From: Obelidium mucronatum
Taxonomy: Eukaryota > Chytridiomycota > Chytridiomycetes > Chytridiales > Chytriomycetaceae
NCBI GenBank assembly: GCA_025765595.1
Contig: JAIVFH010000011.1
Span: forward strand, 310,001-374,000
Direction: 5' to 3'
Length of the DNA: 64,000 nt
The notes beneath the pieces were generated by a model that worked only from the letters and a program-made list of their open reading frames with translations, did not search any database and was not told the origin of the DNA. This document shows, in pieces, positions 1 through 12,103 of this stretch (within the stretch, counting starts at the first letter, position 1; each line of letters begins with the position of its first letter). A program made the position numbers and the translations under genes.

Positions 1-670
1 GACCTATCGTCATCCAATACACCCCCGCAACATACCAATTATTTGTAGAAGCTTGCCAGAGAGACCTGGCTCGCCCTGATATTTTGAGCCAAAGCAAAAC
101 TGCAATCCTTGCTTGTCTCAGCGAAATCACACCTAAGGTCCATCCGCACCGAATCATATACTGCGCGACGGCAGAAATATTTAAGCCGTCTGCACCCCTT
201 CCATTCGGTGGTCCCCGTACAACTCCCGGATATACCTCCTTCAATGGACAAACGTGCAATCAGCTCTTTGATTTTCTGGTGTCTTTAGCATATAATACGT
301 TCTGGAATCGTTATGGACGCGATTCGATAGACTTCATTATTGGCAGACTAAATTATGTGATTGCGTTGCACAGGTGTGTTGGTGGTGGCAGCAGGAGAGT
401 TGCCAAACAGACGATGGATGAGCTATTATTGCAAGGCATGAAGAAAGCGGGACATATTCCATGGAGCAAAGCCGCAATTATTCCAGAGCAGTTGCGGGAT
501 GATGCGTGCTTGGATGATTTTGGGGATGGTGTGTTTTTTTCGCCAAAACATTTGGGTACTGGAACTGGACATAATCCTATCGAAGCAGTAAGAGATCAGG
601 AGGCGAGTGTAGCATTAAGCACCATTCTCCAAGAGGATCAAATGCTGAATGTGGGACCGGGGTGATTTTG
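1..670 (+). pseudogene. Transposon-like dispersed ORF, copy A (left edge of a repeat)
   Basis: An open frame from about 84 to 665 (193 residues) with no family I can name. It contains an aromatic-rich stretch (around NTFWNRYGRDSIDF) followed by a basic segment. Positions 1-640 match 52141-52770 base for base with only scattered differences, in the same orientation, and similarity stops at about 640 and 52770. A copy pair 52 kb apart with sharp ends is typical of a mobile element. The window starts inside the repeat, so its 5' part is not visible here; copy B shows what lies upstream. I considered piggyBac because of remnants upstream of copy B, but saw no DDE motif in this part. There is no start context I trust. 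Confidence 0.5.
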
Positions 671-992
671 TGCGCCAATACCAACCGTTCGTCGGCGCTT
701 CACTTTTACACAATCCGCCCCCTTCGGATTGAAGAGAGTTATAGTCATAGCTATCAATAAATTAATCCAGAGCATTATTGCGGCAGTGACTGGGTGAGCT
801 GGTTCCTGCATTGAGCCTGACAAGACAAACTTCAAGTTCTGGGACAAACATTCGATTTCGGTTGAGCTCTTTCACATGGATCTTCGAATGGGAGATAGGG
901 CTTAACTGAGTTACCCTTGAGGAGTTGACTGGTTTGGGCGCCCGTTGCCAACATCTAATTTTTTTTCATAAAAACCATCCCACAAACGCTAA

Positions 993-2957
993 TGAGTGAC
1001 CCTTCGATTCCGACCTATACCCGATAAAAATGACCTGTTCAAAATGACTATTTTTTCACATAACAACTGATTCGAAACCACAACATCAGCCAAAATTTAA
1101 TCACATATTCTCTTTTATTGAAACTTCTAACTGCAAAAAGGATACTAACGTAACAGTTAAGGTGATGTTGATTTGGGCCTCAGTTCCCACAGCTTTCAAC
1201 ATGGCTGTCAAACAAGCCCTCGCTATTAACCTTGCACTCAGGGCAGATCCGATACGCCTCGCAAATACTGCAGCTCAACCACGCTGAGCTGGAGTGCCAT
1301 CTTTTTGTGCAGCGGCCATTTTCTGAAACTACTCTACACAACTTCGCCTCCTTTCCAGCCTCTTTCTCCAGATCCTTTGCAACTCTCTTCTGCCTTCTAT
1401 TCTCCTTCAGTTCCGACGCCGCTTTTCTCTTCGTTTCCTTGGCGGCAACAGCATTGTCTTGCGCTTTTTTCAAGTCTTCAAACGAGTAGACTTGATCCAG
1501 TTTTACAAATTTCTCAGGCTGTGCAGCGACTTTTCGAATGACAGAAGCCGAAGATGAAGACTCAAAGTACCCCAGGAACTCTTTGACAGCTGGAGAGAGG
1601 TTGGTGGAGTCGGTGGGGACAGCTGCAACATTGAGTTGGGCATTTTTCAAAATGATCTCTTTTGACCATGGATAAATGCCAGTAGTCTTGAACGCAGAAC
1701 TGATCAGGTGAGGTGTTAGGCAGCTGCGAGCTTCAAGAGTCATTGGTACCAACTCCTCCCCAAGGCTCTTGAACGTACAGTTGCTAAAGCTTCTTTTTTC
1801 CTGAAAAAGCCGGCAAATTTTGTTCTTCAAAGTTGCGAAAATAGACTCGTCCAGTGGCTGGAGGAAGTGCGTTGTGTTTGCAGGTAGAAAAAAACCTTTA
1901 ATACCAAGCTCGAAGCAGTGCGATAGAACGTCAGAGGTCTTGTGGACACCAAGATTGTCCAAAAGAAGCACCGGGGTCAAGCCTGGATGCAAAATGTCCC
2001 ACCGAGCCTTAAACTCCTTCAGCACAGGTATCCACTGCATCTCGGTCAAAAAACCAGTGTCACTAAAGACAAAGATGCATGCTGTGGAACCTCGTGTGTT
2101 TCTTTGGGCATCTGGGTCAGTGATCTCAAGATTTCCGAACTTTGTGGGAAGCACAATAACATCCAAAATTCGGCTTCCAGAGGCAGTTACAAACGGAATA
2201 AAGCTAGCCACCTTGCCTCTGGAGCCAGTAAGTTCGTTTGCCCGATCAACGACAGTGCTTACAAGTGCCTTGGAGCTGGAAGAGCTGTTCTGAAGCTTCA
2301 TTCGCATTTCATCAACATTGCACAGAACTTTCCAACTGAGGCCGTTAGTGGCCATCCAGGCTTCAAACCGCTCAACCCAGTTACAGATCTCCTGGTAAGT
2401 TAACGGATCGGTGCGTGCCTGGCTTATAGCTTTGGTAGTTCGAAGGCGAATGCGGTCTGTGTGACGTCGGTAGAAACCATCATACCACTTCTCAGCCGTC
2501 CACTCAGAGTTCTTGTGCTTGGCTCGGTAGATTCTTGTGATCAAATTGATGAAGTCTACACGAGCCATAGGACGATGGCAGAGCGATCTGGCCTCTAGGA
2601 AGGAGAGGAATGTTTCTTCCTCAACATCTGTGAACTGCTGGTTGCCATGGGAGCGTTCTGGAGCCTTCTCACGACGTCTATAAGCAGATCGGAGTGCGTC
2701 GATGTTAATCCCGTGCTCTTGGCTGGCAAGTTTTGCGGCGTTGGTGACAGAATGGTTGGCGTTCACCATATTTGCCATGTCTTGCAGGGCTGCCGCTTTG
2801 GCTGTTTCCTTGGATGCAGCCTTTGCAGACTTGGTTTTGGATCGATTCATAAAGGGCTTGCCGTGGTTGACGGTTGTTTGATTGCGTTTTATTGAAAATT
2901 ACAATGTTGTAGTAGGTCAAAATTATAGGATATAGGTCGGAATCGAAGGGCCACTCA
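993..2957 (-). mobile_element. pogo/Tigger-like DNA transposon with 27-bp TIRs
   Basis: The ends at 993-1019 and 2931-2957 are inverted copies over 27 bp with one mismatch (both read TGAGTG[A/G]CCCTTCGATTCC, going on to GACCTATA). The transposase lies between them on the minus strand. The 1,965-bp length fits a complete pogo-group element. I could not find a convincing TA target duplication: the bases just outside are AA on the left and AT on the right. A decayed relative in the opposite orientation lies at about 11,045-12,930 and begins with the same TGAGTGG motif. Confidence 0.8.
1180..2850 (-). CDS. pogo/Tigger-type DDE transposase (intact)
   Basis: A 556-residue uninterrupted ORF that cuts and pastes the surrounding element. 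Residues about 15-60 look like a psq-type helix-turn-helix and about 70-140 like a CENP-B-type DNA-binding domain. The DDE_1 catalytic core follows: first Asp in CNVDEM, second in LLLDNLGVHK, third in LQPLDESIF, preceded by the family's FLPANTTHFLQPLD context. The C-terminus is basic and coiled, then ends in a cysteine-rich tail (CSICEAYRICPECK) that looks like a zinc finger. The start ATG at 2850 follows the right TIR by about 80 bp. Nothing in the frame is broken, so the element may be active. Confident on family, less on the zinc tail's role. Confidence 0.88.
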   Translation of the reverse strand: MNRSKTKSAKAASKETAKAAALQDMANMVNANHSVTNAAKLASQEHGINIDALRSAYRRREKAPERSHGNQQFTDVEEETFLSFLEARSLCHRPMARVDFINLITRIYRAKHKNSEWTAEKWYDGFYRRHTDRIRLRTTKAISQARTDPLTYQEICNWVERFEAWMATNGLSWKVLCNVDEMRMKLQNSSSSSKALVSTVVDRANELTGSRGKVASFIPFVTASGSRILDVIVLPTKFGNLEITDPDAQRNTRGSTACIFVFSDTGFLTEMQWIPVLKEFKARWDILHPGLTPVLLLDNLGVHKTSDVLSHCFELGIKGFFLPANTTHFLQPLDESIFATLKNKICRLFQEKRSFSNCTFKSLGEELVPMTLEARSCLTPHLISSAFKTTGIYPWSKEIILKNAQLNVAAVPTDSTNLSPAVKEFLGYFESSSSASVIRKVAAQPEKFVKLDQVYSFEDLKKAQDNAVAAKETKRKAASELKENRRQKRVAKDLEKEAGKEAKLCRVVSENGRCTKRWHSSSAWLSCSICEAYRICPECKVNSEGLFDSHVESCGN

Positions 2958-4269
2958 ATGTCGTCATAACAAAACCATAGATATGCGTTTACGCTTTCGG
3001 GATCAAACTTTTTAACTTTTCGAGTTGCAGTTACTTGTGCTGGCCAATTAATCAAGTATGCCATGCACCTGGCAGCTTTCCAAAGGTGGCAACGATTCTT
3101 CGATATTCAATTCAATCAATTGAAGTGATACAGATATTAAAATATTATCTCACTCATATTATACGATTAAATCTGAGAGTGAGAATAATATTTCTAATTA
3201 TCACTCACGTTTCGAATCGTGAGTCTCTGCAATGTTTATTCTGAGGAGACCAAAAATCCTTGGCATTTCCTCGAAATCTGATTGGCTCCCACCTCCCACT
3301 TAGTCTTCCCCTCCTGTAAGCACCCTTTTACTCCCTTCTTGACGTAAATTGAATAAAGATACTTTGTTTATTGAATAGCATGTTTTGCTTGTCCTTACGT
3401 TGGTCCGTCTCCCAGCCCCAAAAAGGACTCAACCACACACACTTTCAATCTGCTCCGACTCCGAGCGAGTCTGCATTGCGTACATAGGTACTTGTCTTAC
3501 TGCGTATTTTTCTCCTGGCATTGATGGCGCTTGGCTCTACCGCTTTTCTGCAATCTTGGCCAGCTGAACAACAGACTCTCTGAGTTCAACTTTTTGCATC
3601 TGGGTTTGATCCTGTTACTGTCCACCCAATCACGCCGTTGCCTGCTCGTTTTGATGAATTCCAGTTGGGGAATGCAGTGGCTTGTGTGACAACTGTCTCA
3701 GGCACCTGGATCGGCAACATGTTTTTGGCCCCTATCACAGTTATCCACCTTCAAAGTGCCCCAGTCACGAGTCAATTCTAAGCTACATTGTTAGGGTTAA
3801 TTGCCATGTGCATTCAACTGGTAAGTTTTCGAATGTTGTGGTTGTATTCCCCTTCTCATTCTTGCATTAAACAGGAACAGCTCATGTTTGGCGCATTTGA
3901 ATTTAAAGCCAAGTTTAGCTGCTCAGTGATGGAAAATGCAAATTTGTGACCAGTAATGACACAGCTGTGGAACAATCCATTCCTGGCTCAAGTCGCGCTA
4001 CCTTCTGCCTAGGATCTAGCGATTCCTGGACGTATCATAGTTACCCCATTTTCTTTTTGTTTTCTTTAAGTCTTGCAGTTTCGTGATTGTGTTGTAATAC
4101 AAAGGTGATGCCAGAACTCAATCCAACATTGGAGCTTTATTTGATTTACATATTGGAGCTTTATTTGATTTACACGTAATATAAAGGATAGAGGTGTGAG
4201 TGCCCCTGACAGTGAACTCACTGGACTTTGCATTATATTTCAACAAATAAATAACAATAATAAGACTTG
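2958..4269. other. Intergenic stretch, no supported gene
   Basis: AT-rich flank of the pogo element and upstream region of the AP-2 mu gene. The plus-strand frame at about 3655-3780 (EFQLGNAVACVTTVSGTW and onward to a TAA) reads like coding sequence, but I found no start or partner exon, so it may be a gene relic. A 24-bp unit beginning ATTGGAGCTTTATTTG is present twice in tandem at 4128-4174. Confidence 0.5.
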
Positions 4270-6121
4270 ATGCTGAGTGGCTTCTTCATCTTCAACGCTA
4301 AAGGAGAAGTTTTAATTTCGCGGCTGTACCGGAACGACATCAAGTAAGGCTGAATTGGTTCCAATATGCAGATGTTAATGCGAAAGTCCTCAGGCGGTCG
4401 GTCTCTGATGTGTTCCGGATCCAAGTCGTTTCATCGACCGATGTCCGCTCGCCAATTACAACTGTTGGCTCCACGGCCTTCTTTCACCATAAACACGAAA
4501 ACATTTACTTGGTCGCTGTTTCGAAGCTCAACGTGAATTCAGCAATCGTTTTTGAGTTCCTGTACAAAACTGCTGAAATTGGCCGTTCGTACTTTGGAAA
4601 GTTTGATGAAGCGGCGGTGAAGGCGAATTTTACGCTGATCTACGAGCTGCTTGATGGTACGGTGTTGTGGGTCTCGCTGTTGGGAGTGGTTTGGATGCAA
4701 TTGGTTGCTGGACACTTTTGGAAATAACGATCACCATGTTCTTCTTTTCGTGGGTTAAATCATCGAGTGAAGCTGAGATATTGGATCGATTCTGGGTCGC
4801 AGTGGCTAACCTCTATGTAGCGATAAACCACTCAATCTAACAGATGCCTCCAATTCCCTTAGAAATCTGCGACTTTGGATTCCCTCAAATTACCGAGCCT
4901 GAAGCACTTAAATTGTACATAACAACTGAAGGGGTGAAATCAGAGAAAGCAGTGGTACAGTTTTTAGAAACATGTGCTGTTTTCCTCTCCATATCAACAC
5001 CTTTATTATTTCTATTTTCTAGATGGAATCAGGTCGACAAATCGCTATTCAAGCTACTGGCGCGGTTTCATGGCGAAGACCCGATATTAAATATCGCAAA
5101 AACGAGGCATTTATTGATGTCGTGGAATCAGTCAATTTGTTAATGAGCTCTAAAGGTATATCAACCCATTTTCTCACAAAGGAGGAGTGATTTTTCTCAT
5201 GTGTTATCTTGAATTCAGGAAATATTCTCCGTGCTGATGTATCTGGTCAAGTAATGATGCGCGCCTACCTCTCTGGAATGCCAGAATGTAAATTTGGTCT
5301 AAATGACCGTGTTGCAGTCGAAGGCGGTGAACATCTTGGGAAAATCGTACCTCCAACTCTGTCTTCCAACAAAAAGGGGGGCAGTTCGACTGTCGATCTG
5401 GATGATGCACAGTTCCACCAATGCGTCAAATTGAGCAACTTTGAGGAATCCAGAACAATCACATTTGTGCCGCCTGATGGAGAGTTTGAGCTGATGAGGT
5501 TCGTGTGTCTGTGAGTTTGTTACAAGGAATGTATTGACACACAATTGTCACAGATACCGTTCTACAAACAATGTATACCTTCCCTTCAGAGTAAACGCAA
5601 TCGTAGATGAATTCGCAGAAGAAATGCACGTCAATTACAAAATCTCTGTCCGTTCCCTCTACGATGCCAAAGTCTTTGGCCAAAATGTGATTATAAAGAT
5701 CCCCACCCCACCAAGCACAAACAACACCAAAATCAAAGTTACGGGCGGCAAAGCGAAATACGTGGGCTCTGAGAATGCGATCGTATGGAAGATTGCCAGG
5801 TTTGCATGGAGGTCAGGAATATGTCATTACATGCCAAGCCCAAACGGCCACGACAAACTCCAAAAAGCCGTGGTCGCGGCCTCCCATTTCTATGGACTTT
5901 CAGGTTGTCATGTTCACTTCCTCTGGTTTGGTTGTGCGATTCCTCAAGTTCGTGATTTGTTTTTTCTTTTTCAGAAATAATGTCTTCGTTTTTCTCACAT
6001 GAGCATCTTTAGAATATTCGAGAAAAGCAATTACCAAAGTGTCAAGTGGGTTAGATATCTGACGAAAGCAGGAACATATCAAATAAGGTTCGTTAACTCA
6101 TGGCACCTTTGTAAATTCTAA
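4270..6121 (+). CDS. APM4: AP-2 complex subunit mu (clathrin adaptor medium chain)
   Basis: Seven exons: 4270-4343, 4394-4656, 4863-4954, 5023-5155, 5219-5498, 5554-5947, 6013-6121, all with GT-AG introns of 49-206 bp. The product links cargo and PIP2 to clathrin in the AP-2 endocytic adaptor. The N-terminal longin-like part begins [18 protein letters not shown]; the mid part ([46 protein letters not shown]) is diagnostic for AP-2 rather than AP-1 or AP-3 mu; the mu-homology domain runs to [15 protein letters not shown]. The ATG at 4270 gives the canonical medium-chain start. One oddity: exon 6 needs a one-base correction near 5800, where KIAR passes from one frame to GGQEYVITC in another. 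Family certain; the break could be an assembly error. Confidence 0.9.
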
Positions 6122-6737
6122 TTCTCGCACAAAAAAAAAACGAATTCAGATTCTAAAAACAAGCGAAACATGATATGCGTAGATTGGGAAATTACATGTT
6201 CATGTTTTTTTACTTTGTTGATGTTAGGCGGCCGGAAAAGAAAACGGAAACGTCGTTTTTTTTAAGCCCCAAAATATTCTTCACAACAAAAACCGTATTA
6301 TAAACATTGTTTCTTAAAAAATCTTTTAGTTGTGATATCCTTTAAACACACTGCTATTACTTTCTTCCAGCATCAAACCTCCCAATTTTTTTTTTCTTTT
6401 ACTCCCAACACGCACCACTCCTTCCCCACACCCCAAAGGTAATTCAACAACAATGAAAACATGTTTTCTAAGGGGAAAAGAGGAGGGGTATTGTAAAAAA
6501 AAAATATCAAAAATTCCCCCCAGCACAAAAAAAAGGAGAAAAAATTTTACCACACACCCAAAAACATATACATTCCCATTCCAACAAAAAAAAACCCCCG
6601 AAGAGAGAGACAGGGAGGAAAATAAGGTAGCGAAAACCCTTCGAAAAAAACGAAAAAAAAGAAGACGCAAAACACAAAATGCACATGAAAGATCAATTGA
6701 AAAAAAAAAAACAAGGAAAAACACCAAATGGCCATTT
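6122..6737. other. Low-complexity 3' region between convergent genes
   Basis: Lies between the stop codons of AP-2 mu (+) and the WNK-like kinase (-). It is dominated by A and T runs; both strands give long lysine- or phenylalanine-rich frames that are compositional artefacts. Probably the 3' UTRs of both genes. Confidence 0.55.
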
Positions 6738-9700
6738 TTAATGCGAATTCTGTCGATTCGGTTGTTGCTTTTGCTGTTGCTGTTGCTGCTGTTGTGGTGG
6801 TGGTTGAAACCCTTGCTGACCCGGAAATCCCGGCCTTACAACACCAGCTCCAGGATTAACATTAACTCCCAGCCCAACCAGCGATGGCGGATTACTACCA
6901 GCTTTCCCTCCCGTCGACGACATGGAGCTAAAATTCGGCGACGATGATTGTGAAAGTGGAGTTGTCCCTATGGGCGGTTTAATTGCTTGTGCCGATCCAC
7001 TACCAGCTCCCAGAATCGGCCTCTGTCCTCCAGACAGCGTTGGCGGGGTTCCTGCACTGCTACTTGCGGCACTACTTGTCGCACTGCTTATGCTACTCCC
7101 GCTAGACGAAGTCCACGCTGACGAGCTTCCAGTACTGTTGGCAGCTGGCCTGTTTGCACTCGAATACGACGACGGCGCATGGTGTGGATGGAATTGCGGG
7201 TGGTGGTGTTGCAAATGGTGCACAGCGTGATGGTTGATGTGAGGCGCACTGCTTGGTGGCTGAGACGTCCCTGCTCTTGACGTTGAACTGCTTCCGGACG
7301 ACACTAGAGGCATAGTTCCCAAATCTTTCAGACTTCGCTCTTGTAGTTCTAGCAGTCGCTGTTGAACGGCCGCTGATTGTGAGTTCGTTGAACCACCACT
7401 AGTTGATGACGATGTGGATGGAGGCGTAGTGCTTAACTGAGGCGGGATAGCAGGATTATTAACAGGTCCGTAAACTGGCAGAGAGTTCGGCAAAACAGTG
7501 GCAGCATGTGAAATGGGGGTTGGCGACAGTATGTTCTGCTGTTGCTGTTGTTGTTGCGAACTAGATGACACGCTCGAGACAGAAGCGGCAGAATTCACAC
7601 GTTCCATACTTCCTGTACTATTTCCCAATGGAACAGGTCTCAATCCAACGCCACCACCACCGTCACTATGTCCGCTTGATGTTCCCCATTGTCCACCTTC
7701 AGACATTTGAGATGGCCGCCTTACATGCATTCCATCAACAGAATGTGCATACTCGCTTATTGACGATATGGAGGATCCACTTTGGCCTCTCTTGTATCCT
7801 TCCGAAACAGAACTAGAAGGAGCAAAAGGAGGTGACTCGACTTGGGACGGATGCAGCAAAGGTGGTGGCGTCTCTGAAAGCAAGGAAAACGTGGCCTTTT
7901 GACCCGTAACAACAGCTGTATTTGAAGATGACGGTGGGGCTGCTTTGGATACACCGCCGCCAGAACCACTGCCACTGCGTCCTCCCATCGATGACACCTG
8001 TTGAAGTTGACTCAGTGGCATCGACTTTTTCACTGGCTGAGGACTTGCACTCGGTGTGATGTGTGGGGGAGGTTGAAATGCAGCTGCCCGAGTTCCAGGA
8101 GGTGGGCTCAACCGACCGCCTCCCCCAGCGCCACTATTACTCCCACTACTACTGGCACTTGAACTCAAAGAACTATTCGACAACGTCCTCGGGACAATGA
8201 AATGAACATCAGTTAGACTCGAATTCGCACGGGGTAGAGTATTATGTCCTGGGGCAGGGACCGACGAAGCACCACCAAAAGCATCTGAACTGCTCATTCG
8301 AGGCATCGTAGCAGCTCTTTGATCTTCTGAAGATTGCGAATACCCATTCCGATCCCGCAAAGATGTATCCACAGCAGTATTTGTTGACGAGGTGGGTATT
8401 GTTGAGTTGTTTCCTCTGTTATTGGGCGGTACCTCACTGGCCCTTCTGCTACTTTCTTCCACTCTGCCCAGCAGAATGTTTTTAATTTTCTCTTCGAGTT
8501 TCCTCCTCGCCAAAACTTCATCTTTGGCATCAATGAGATTCTGGTCCACCATTTCAGACACCACATCTGTGGCTGTGTCATCGGGTAAATTGAATGGAAA
8601 TTTAATTTCATGAGATTGTGGCTTGGTTGTAGAGCTCCCCGGTACTGGTGGCGTCGTATATATCATACGCAATGTAACTGTATTTTCGCTGTGACGATCG
8701 AAAAGTTCAATTGTCACAGTGGCGGTTGTAATCGAGGCTGGGGTTGGTGTTGTGGTGGACGGAATCTGGAGCGACGAAGTACTGCTGGACGCAGTTGTAA
8801 GGAGATTTGGAGCGCTATTCCCCCCGCTGATGGACGGAGGGTTTGATGATGGTGGTGTTACAAGAGACGAGGAAGCAACGTTTGGCAGAGGAATCGGTGG
8901 GATGGGCGATGATGACCGGTTATGCCGAGAGTCCGTACTTCCAGCACTAGTAACAGAAGCGCTGCGAGCGATGGAAATATCTATAGCTGCTTGGATATCC
9001 TTTAAACTCGGTGTCACCATTCCCGGTATTTTGGTGTCACTGGGTCGAGACATTGATTGGTGTGGGGAGGCAATGAAGCGCTCAGAAGTATCCAGGATGA
9101 TGGGCACAGTCCGGATAGATTCGGTGGGCGTTCCATCACCAGTGGGATTTTCAATGTTAGTCAGACTCGCCGCCTTTCCAGAATCCAAAGACGATGAGCT
9201 ACTAGCACCAGTTCCAGAGAATGATCCCGACATACTCGTGGCACCATCTGGCAATTTCAAGAATGGGTGAAGCATCAATTCCGAAGCAGGGGGCCGAAGG
9301 TGTGGATTGAACTGTATACAGAGCTCAATAAATTGTGCTGTCTGTTCGTCTGAAATTTTCGCCAGAGACAAGGGTCGGATTCCGCTCGTGACTTTTTTGT
9401 AGATTTGGTATTGATTCGTGCATTCTGAGTATGGGTATTCCTTTGTGACCATTTCAAGAACAACCATTCCAAAGGCGTAAATGTCCACCTTTTCATCATA
9501 GTTCTCTGTTTAAAAAATAGAGTTAAGACACCTTGGATGATGAGTCAAATGCAGCCGTTTTCAAACCATCATAGAGTTCAGGAGCCATGAATTCAGGAGT
9601 TCTGGATAAGAAAAGATAAATGAACGTTAAAAAAAGTGAACGAATATAAAGAAAGAGAGAAAAAACAGATACACCGCCAATGGTGGTACACTTAGAAAGA

Positions 9701-10540
9701 AAGGAAAAAACCGGGACAGTCAAAACACATACCCAAGAACAGATGAGGCATGATCCTTTGATTTCGGAATGGCCAAGCCCAAATCACCAATCTTCGCCTG
9801 ACCGTTTGAATTCATAAATATGTTTTCGCATTTCAAGTCCCGATGAATGATTGGGGGATTCCGAGTGTGCAAGTACGAAAGACCCAACAAAATCTGTCGA
9901 CACCATTTCTTCAGAACAGGCAAACGAGTCGGCTGACCTTTAGCAGTTTTCTTCAAGTAACTCTTGAGAGTACCAGCCGTCATGAGTTCGGTTATGAAAA
10001 AAACACGCTCTCTCCCATCGGCGCCTTTAGCACCCCATGCATGGAACATTGTAATGATATTATCGTTGCGAAGGGCTTTGAGGATCTGAATTTCGCTGAG
10101 GATGCGTTGAGCCTCGCGTTTGGCCAAGTGGTCGACGCGTAGCTGGTTCCAGGCGACTTCGACGCCTTCGTCTTCGTCAAAGCCCTTGAACACGTCCTTG
10201 TAGGCGCCTTTCCCCAGCAGTTTCGCGGTTCGCGAGTAGCGGCCCGTGGGGTCCGTCTGCAGAACAGAAAGAAAAGCAAAAGCAGTTTGGTTAGGTGGAT
10301 CGCAGCGCTTCGTCGAACCGTCGAACGCACCTCGACGACGCGATTCTCCTCGTCGTCGTCTTCGTCGTCCGCCGCATTGGCCGCCGGCGGCGCCGCGGCT
10401 TCGGCTTGCGGCGGCGGCCCCGCTTGCGGCTGCGGCTTTGCGGCGGCGGCGGCGGCGGCGGCCGCGCCCGGCGCCGGCGGCGGTGCGGCCGAGGCGCTGC
10501 TGCTGCTGCTGCTGCTGCTGGGCCCGTGTGCTTCGGCCAT
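6738..10540 (-). CDS. WNK-like serine/threonine protein kinase
   Basis: Four exons on the minus strand: 10331-10540, 9733-10256, 9567-9601, 6738-9505, GT-AG introns. The kinase domain has the WNK hallmark: strand 3 reads GVEVAWNQL with no lysine where the catalytic Lys normally sits, while the glycine loop is GKGAYK, supplying the displaced lysine. HRDLKCENIF, IGDLGLA and ELYDENYDEKVDIYAFGMVVLEM complete it. After the kinase comes an OSR1-C/PF2-like segment (TVTIELFDRHSENTVTLRM ... DVVSEMVDQNLI), then about 550 residues rich in Ser, Pro and Gln, ending in poly-Gln. WNKs act in osmotic and ion stress signalling through OSR1/SPAK kinases. Exon 1 is very GC-rich and codes an Ala/Pro tract. Confident for kinase and subfamily; function is inferred. 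Confidence 0.87.
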
Positions 10541-11044
10541 TGCGCGCGGCGTTTGGAGGTGTGTTGGTTCGACGAGTGGCGGCTAGGTGACTAGGTGACT
10601 AGTGGGCCTTGGTTCTGTCAGGTCAGGCAAACGATGGCGCGCGCTACTAGATCAGACACACTGGACACTCCGGTGCTCGCGTTGATGTGGGAAGGTGCCC
10701 GTTGGCGGGGAGAGGGCAGAGGGCTCAAAAAAGTCAAACTTGTCGAAAAAGAAAAGGAAGATTGAGCACCCCCCTCTTCAAGTCGACAGGCCGTCTTTTT
10801 ACAGTGTGTATCGGGCTGATTTATTGTGCTGAAACAGCAATAGTGGTTGCCACGATAAGCAACCCCTTTTGATTTGATCCACTTGCTTTTCTTCAAGCTG
10901 GTGAAAGATGTCGTTGGGTTTGATTGGTGGTCCCGTTTGTATTTTAAGGCACTCTATATTCTCAACTATTCACCAATTGTTTATATTCTTTATTTTCGTT
11001 GATCTTGCCTCTAAGTTCGTTAGGACAAAATAATAGGCCTCACT
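10541..11044. other. Upstream region of the WNK-like gene
   Basis: About 500 bp between the WNK start codon and the decayed pogo copy. The first part contains the overlapping short repeat CTAGGTGACTAG (10584-10600). No ORF with family features on either strand; probably promoter and 5' UTR of the WNK-like gene. Confidence 0.4.
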
Positions 11045-11952
11045 TTTTCGTCACTGAGTGGTTATATCCTATAATAATTTCCAATAATTGTCAATAAAAC
11101 ACAACCAAACAACTGTCAACCACGGCAAGCCCTTCATGAACGGCACAGCCAAAGCGGCAGCCCTCCATGGCTAATATGGTTAGCGCCAACCATTCTGTCA
11201 CCAATGCCACAAAACTAGTCAGCCAAGAGCACGGGATTAACATTGACGCACTTCAATCTGCTTATATATGTCGTGAGAAGGCTTCAGAACGCTCCCATGG
11301 CAACCAGTTCACAGATGTCGAGGAAGAAACCTTCACTCTCCTTCCTAGAGGCCAGATTGCTCTGCCATTGTCCCATGGCTCATTTAGACTTCATCCATTT
11401 TATTGCAAGAATCTACTGAGCCAAGCACAAGAACTCTGAGTGGACGGCTGAGAAGTTGTTGGATGGTTTCTACCAATGCCACACAGACCCCATTCACCTT
11501 CGAACTACCAAAGCTATAAGCCAGGCACACACCAATCCTTTAACTTACCAGGAGCTCTGTAACTGGGTTGAGCAGTTTGAAGCCTGGATGGCCACTAACA
11601 GCCTCAGTTGGAAAGTTCTGTGCAATTTTGATGAAATGCGAATGAAGCTTGAGAACAAGCTTCAGAACAGCTCTTCCAGCTCCAAGGCACTTGTAAGCAC
11701 TTTTGTTGATTGCGCAAACAAGCTTACTGAAGGTGGCTAGCTTTATTCCGTTTGTAACTGCCTCTAATGTGCTTGCCAAAAGTTCGGAAATCTTGAGATC
11801 ACCAGCCCAGATGCCCAAAGAAACACACGAGGCTCCACAGCATGCATCTTTGTCTTAAGTGATACTGGGTTTTTGACCAAGATGCAGAGGATACCTGTGC
11901 TGAAGGAGTTTAAGGCTCAGTGGGACATTTTGCATCCAGGCTTGACCCCAGT

Positions 11953-12103
11953 TGTTAGGAATCGAACCTGAAGAGTCATGAAACCGGACGAAACCGGGGA
12001 TCGAACCTAGTGCCTCCAGATTACTAGGCCCCAACATTGCCAATAGGCTATGCGACTCATGTTATTTGTTGAGTTTCACTGGAGGCCTTATCAGTTTCTA
12101 ACA
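11953..12103 (-). repeat. TRIM LTR with tRNA-like A and B boxes (3' LTR in sense)
   Basis: On the minus strand the LTR holds a tRNA-like block: TAGCCTATTGG (A-box-like, with T8, A14 and the GG of a D-loop) followed 43 nt later by GGTTCGATCCC (B box and T-loop), nearly the spacing of real tRNA genes. A second perfect B-box match, GGTTCGATTCC, sits near the LTR end. The acceptor stem does not pair, so it is not a tRNA gene. Just before the A box lies TAACATGAGTCG, the complement of the primer-binding site. Confidence 0.75.

Noticed and set aside
6326..6947. Phe-rich and Lys-rich ORFs between AP-2 mu and the kinase
   Set aside because: Homopolymer-driven frames in 3' UTR sequence with no conserved features.
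12020..12060. Functional tRNA gene
   Set aside because: A and B boxes are good, but the acceptor and anticodon stems do not pair; the block is part of an LTR present twice.
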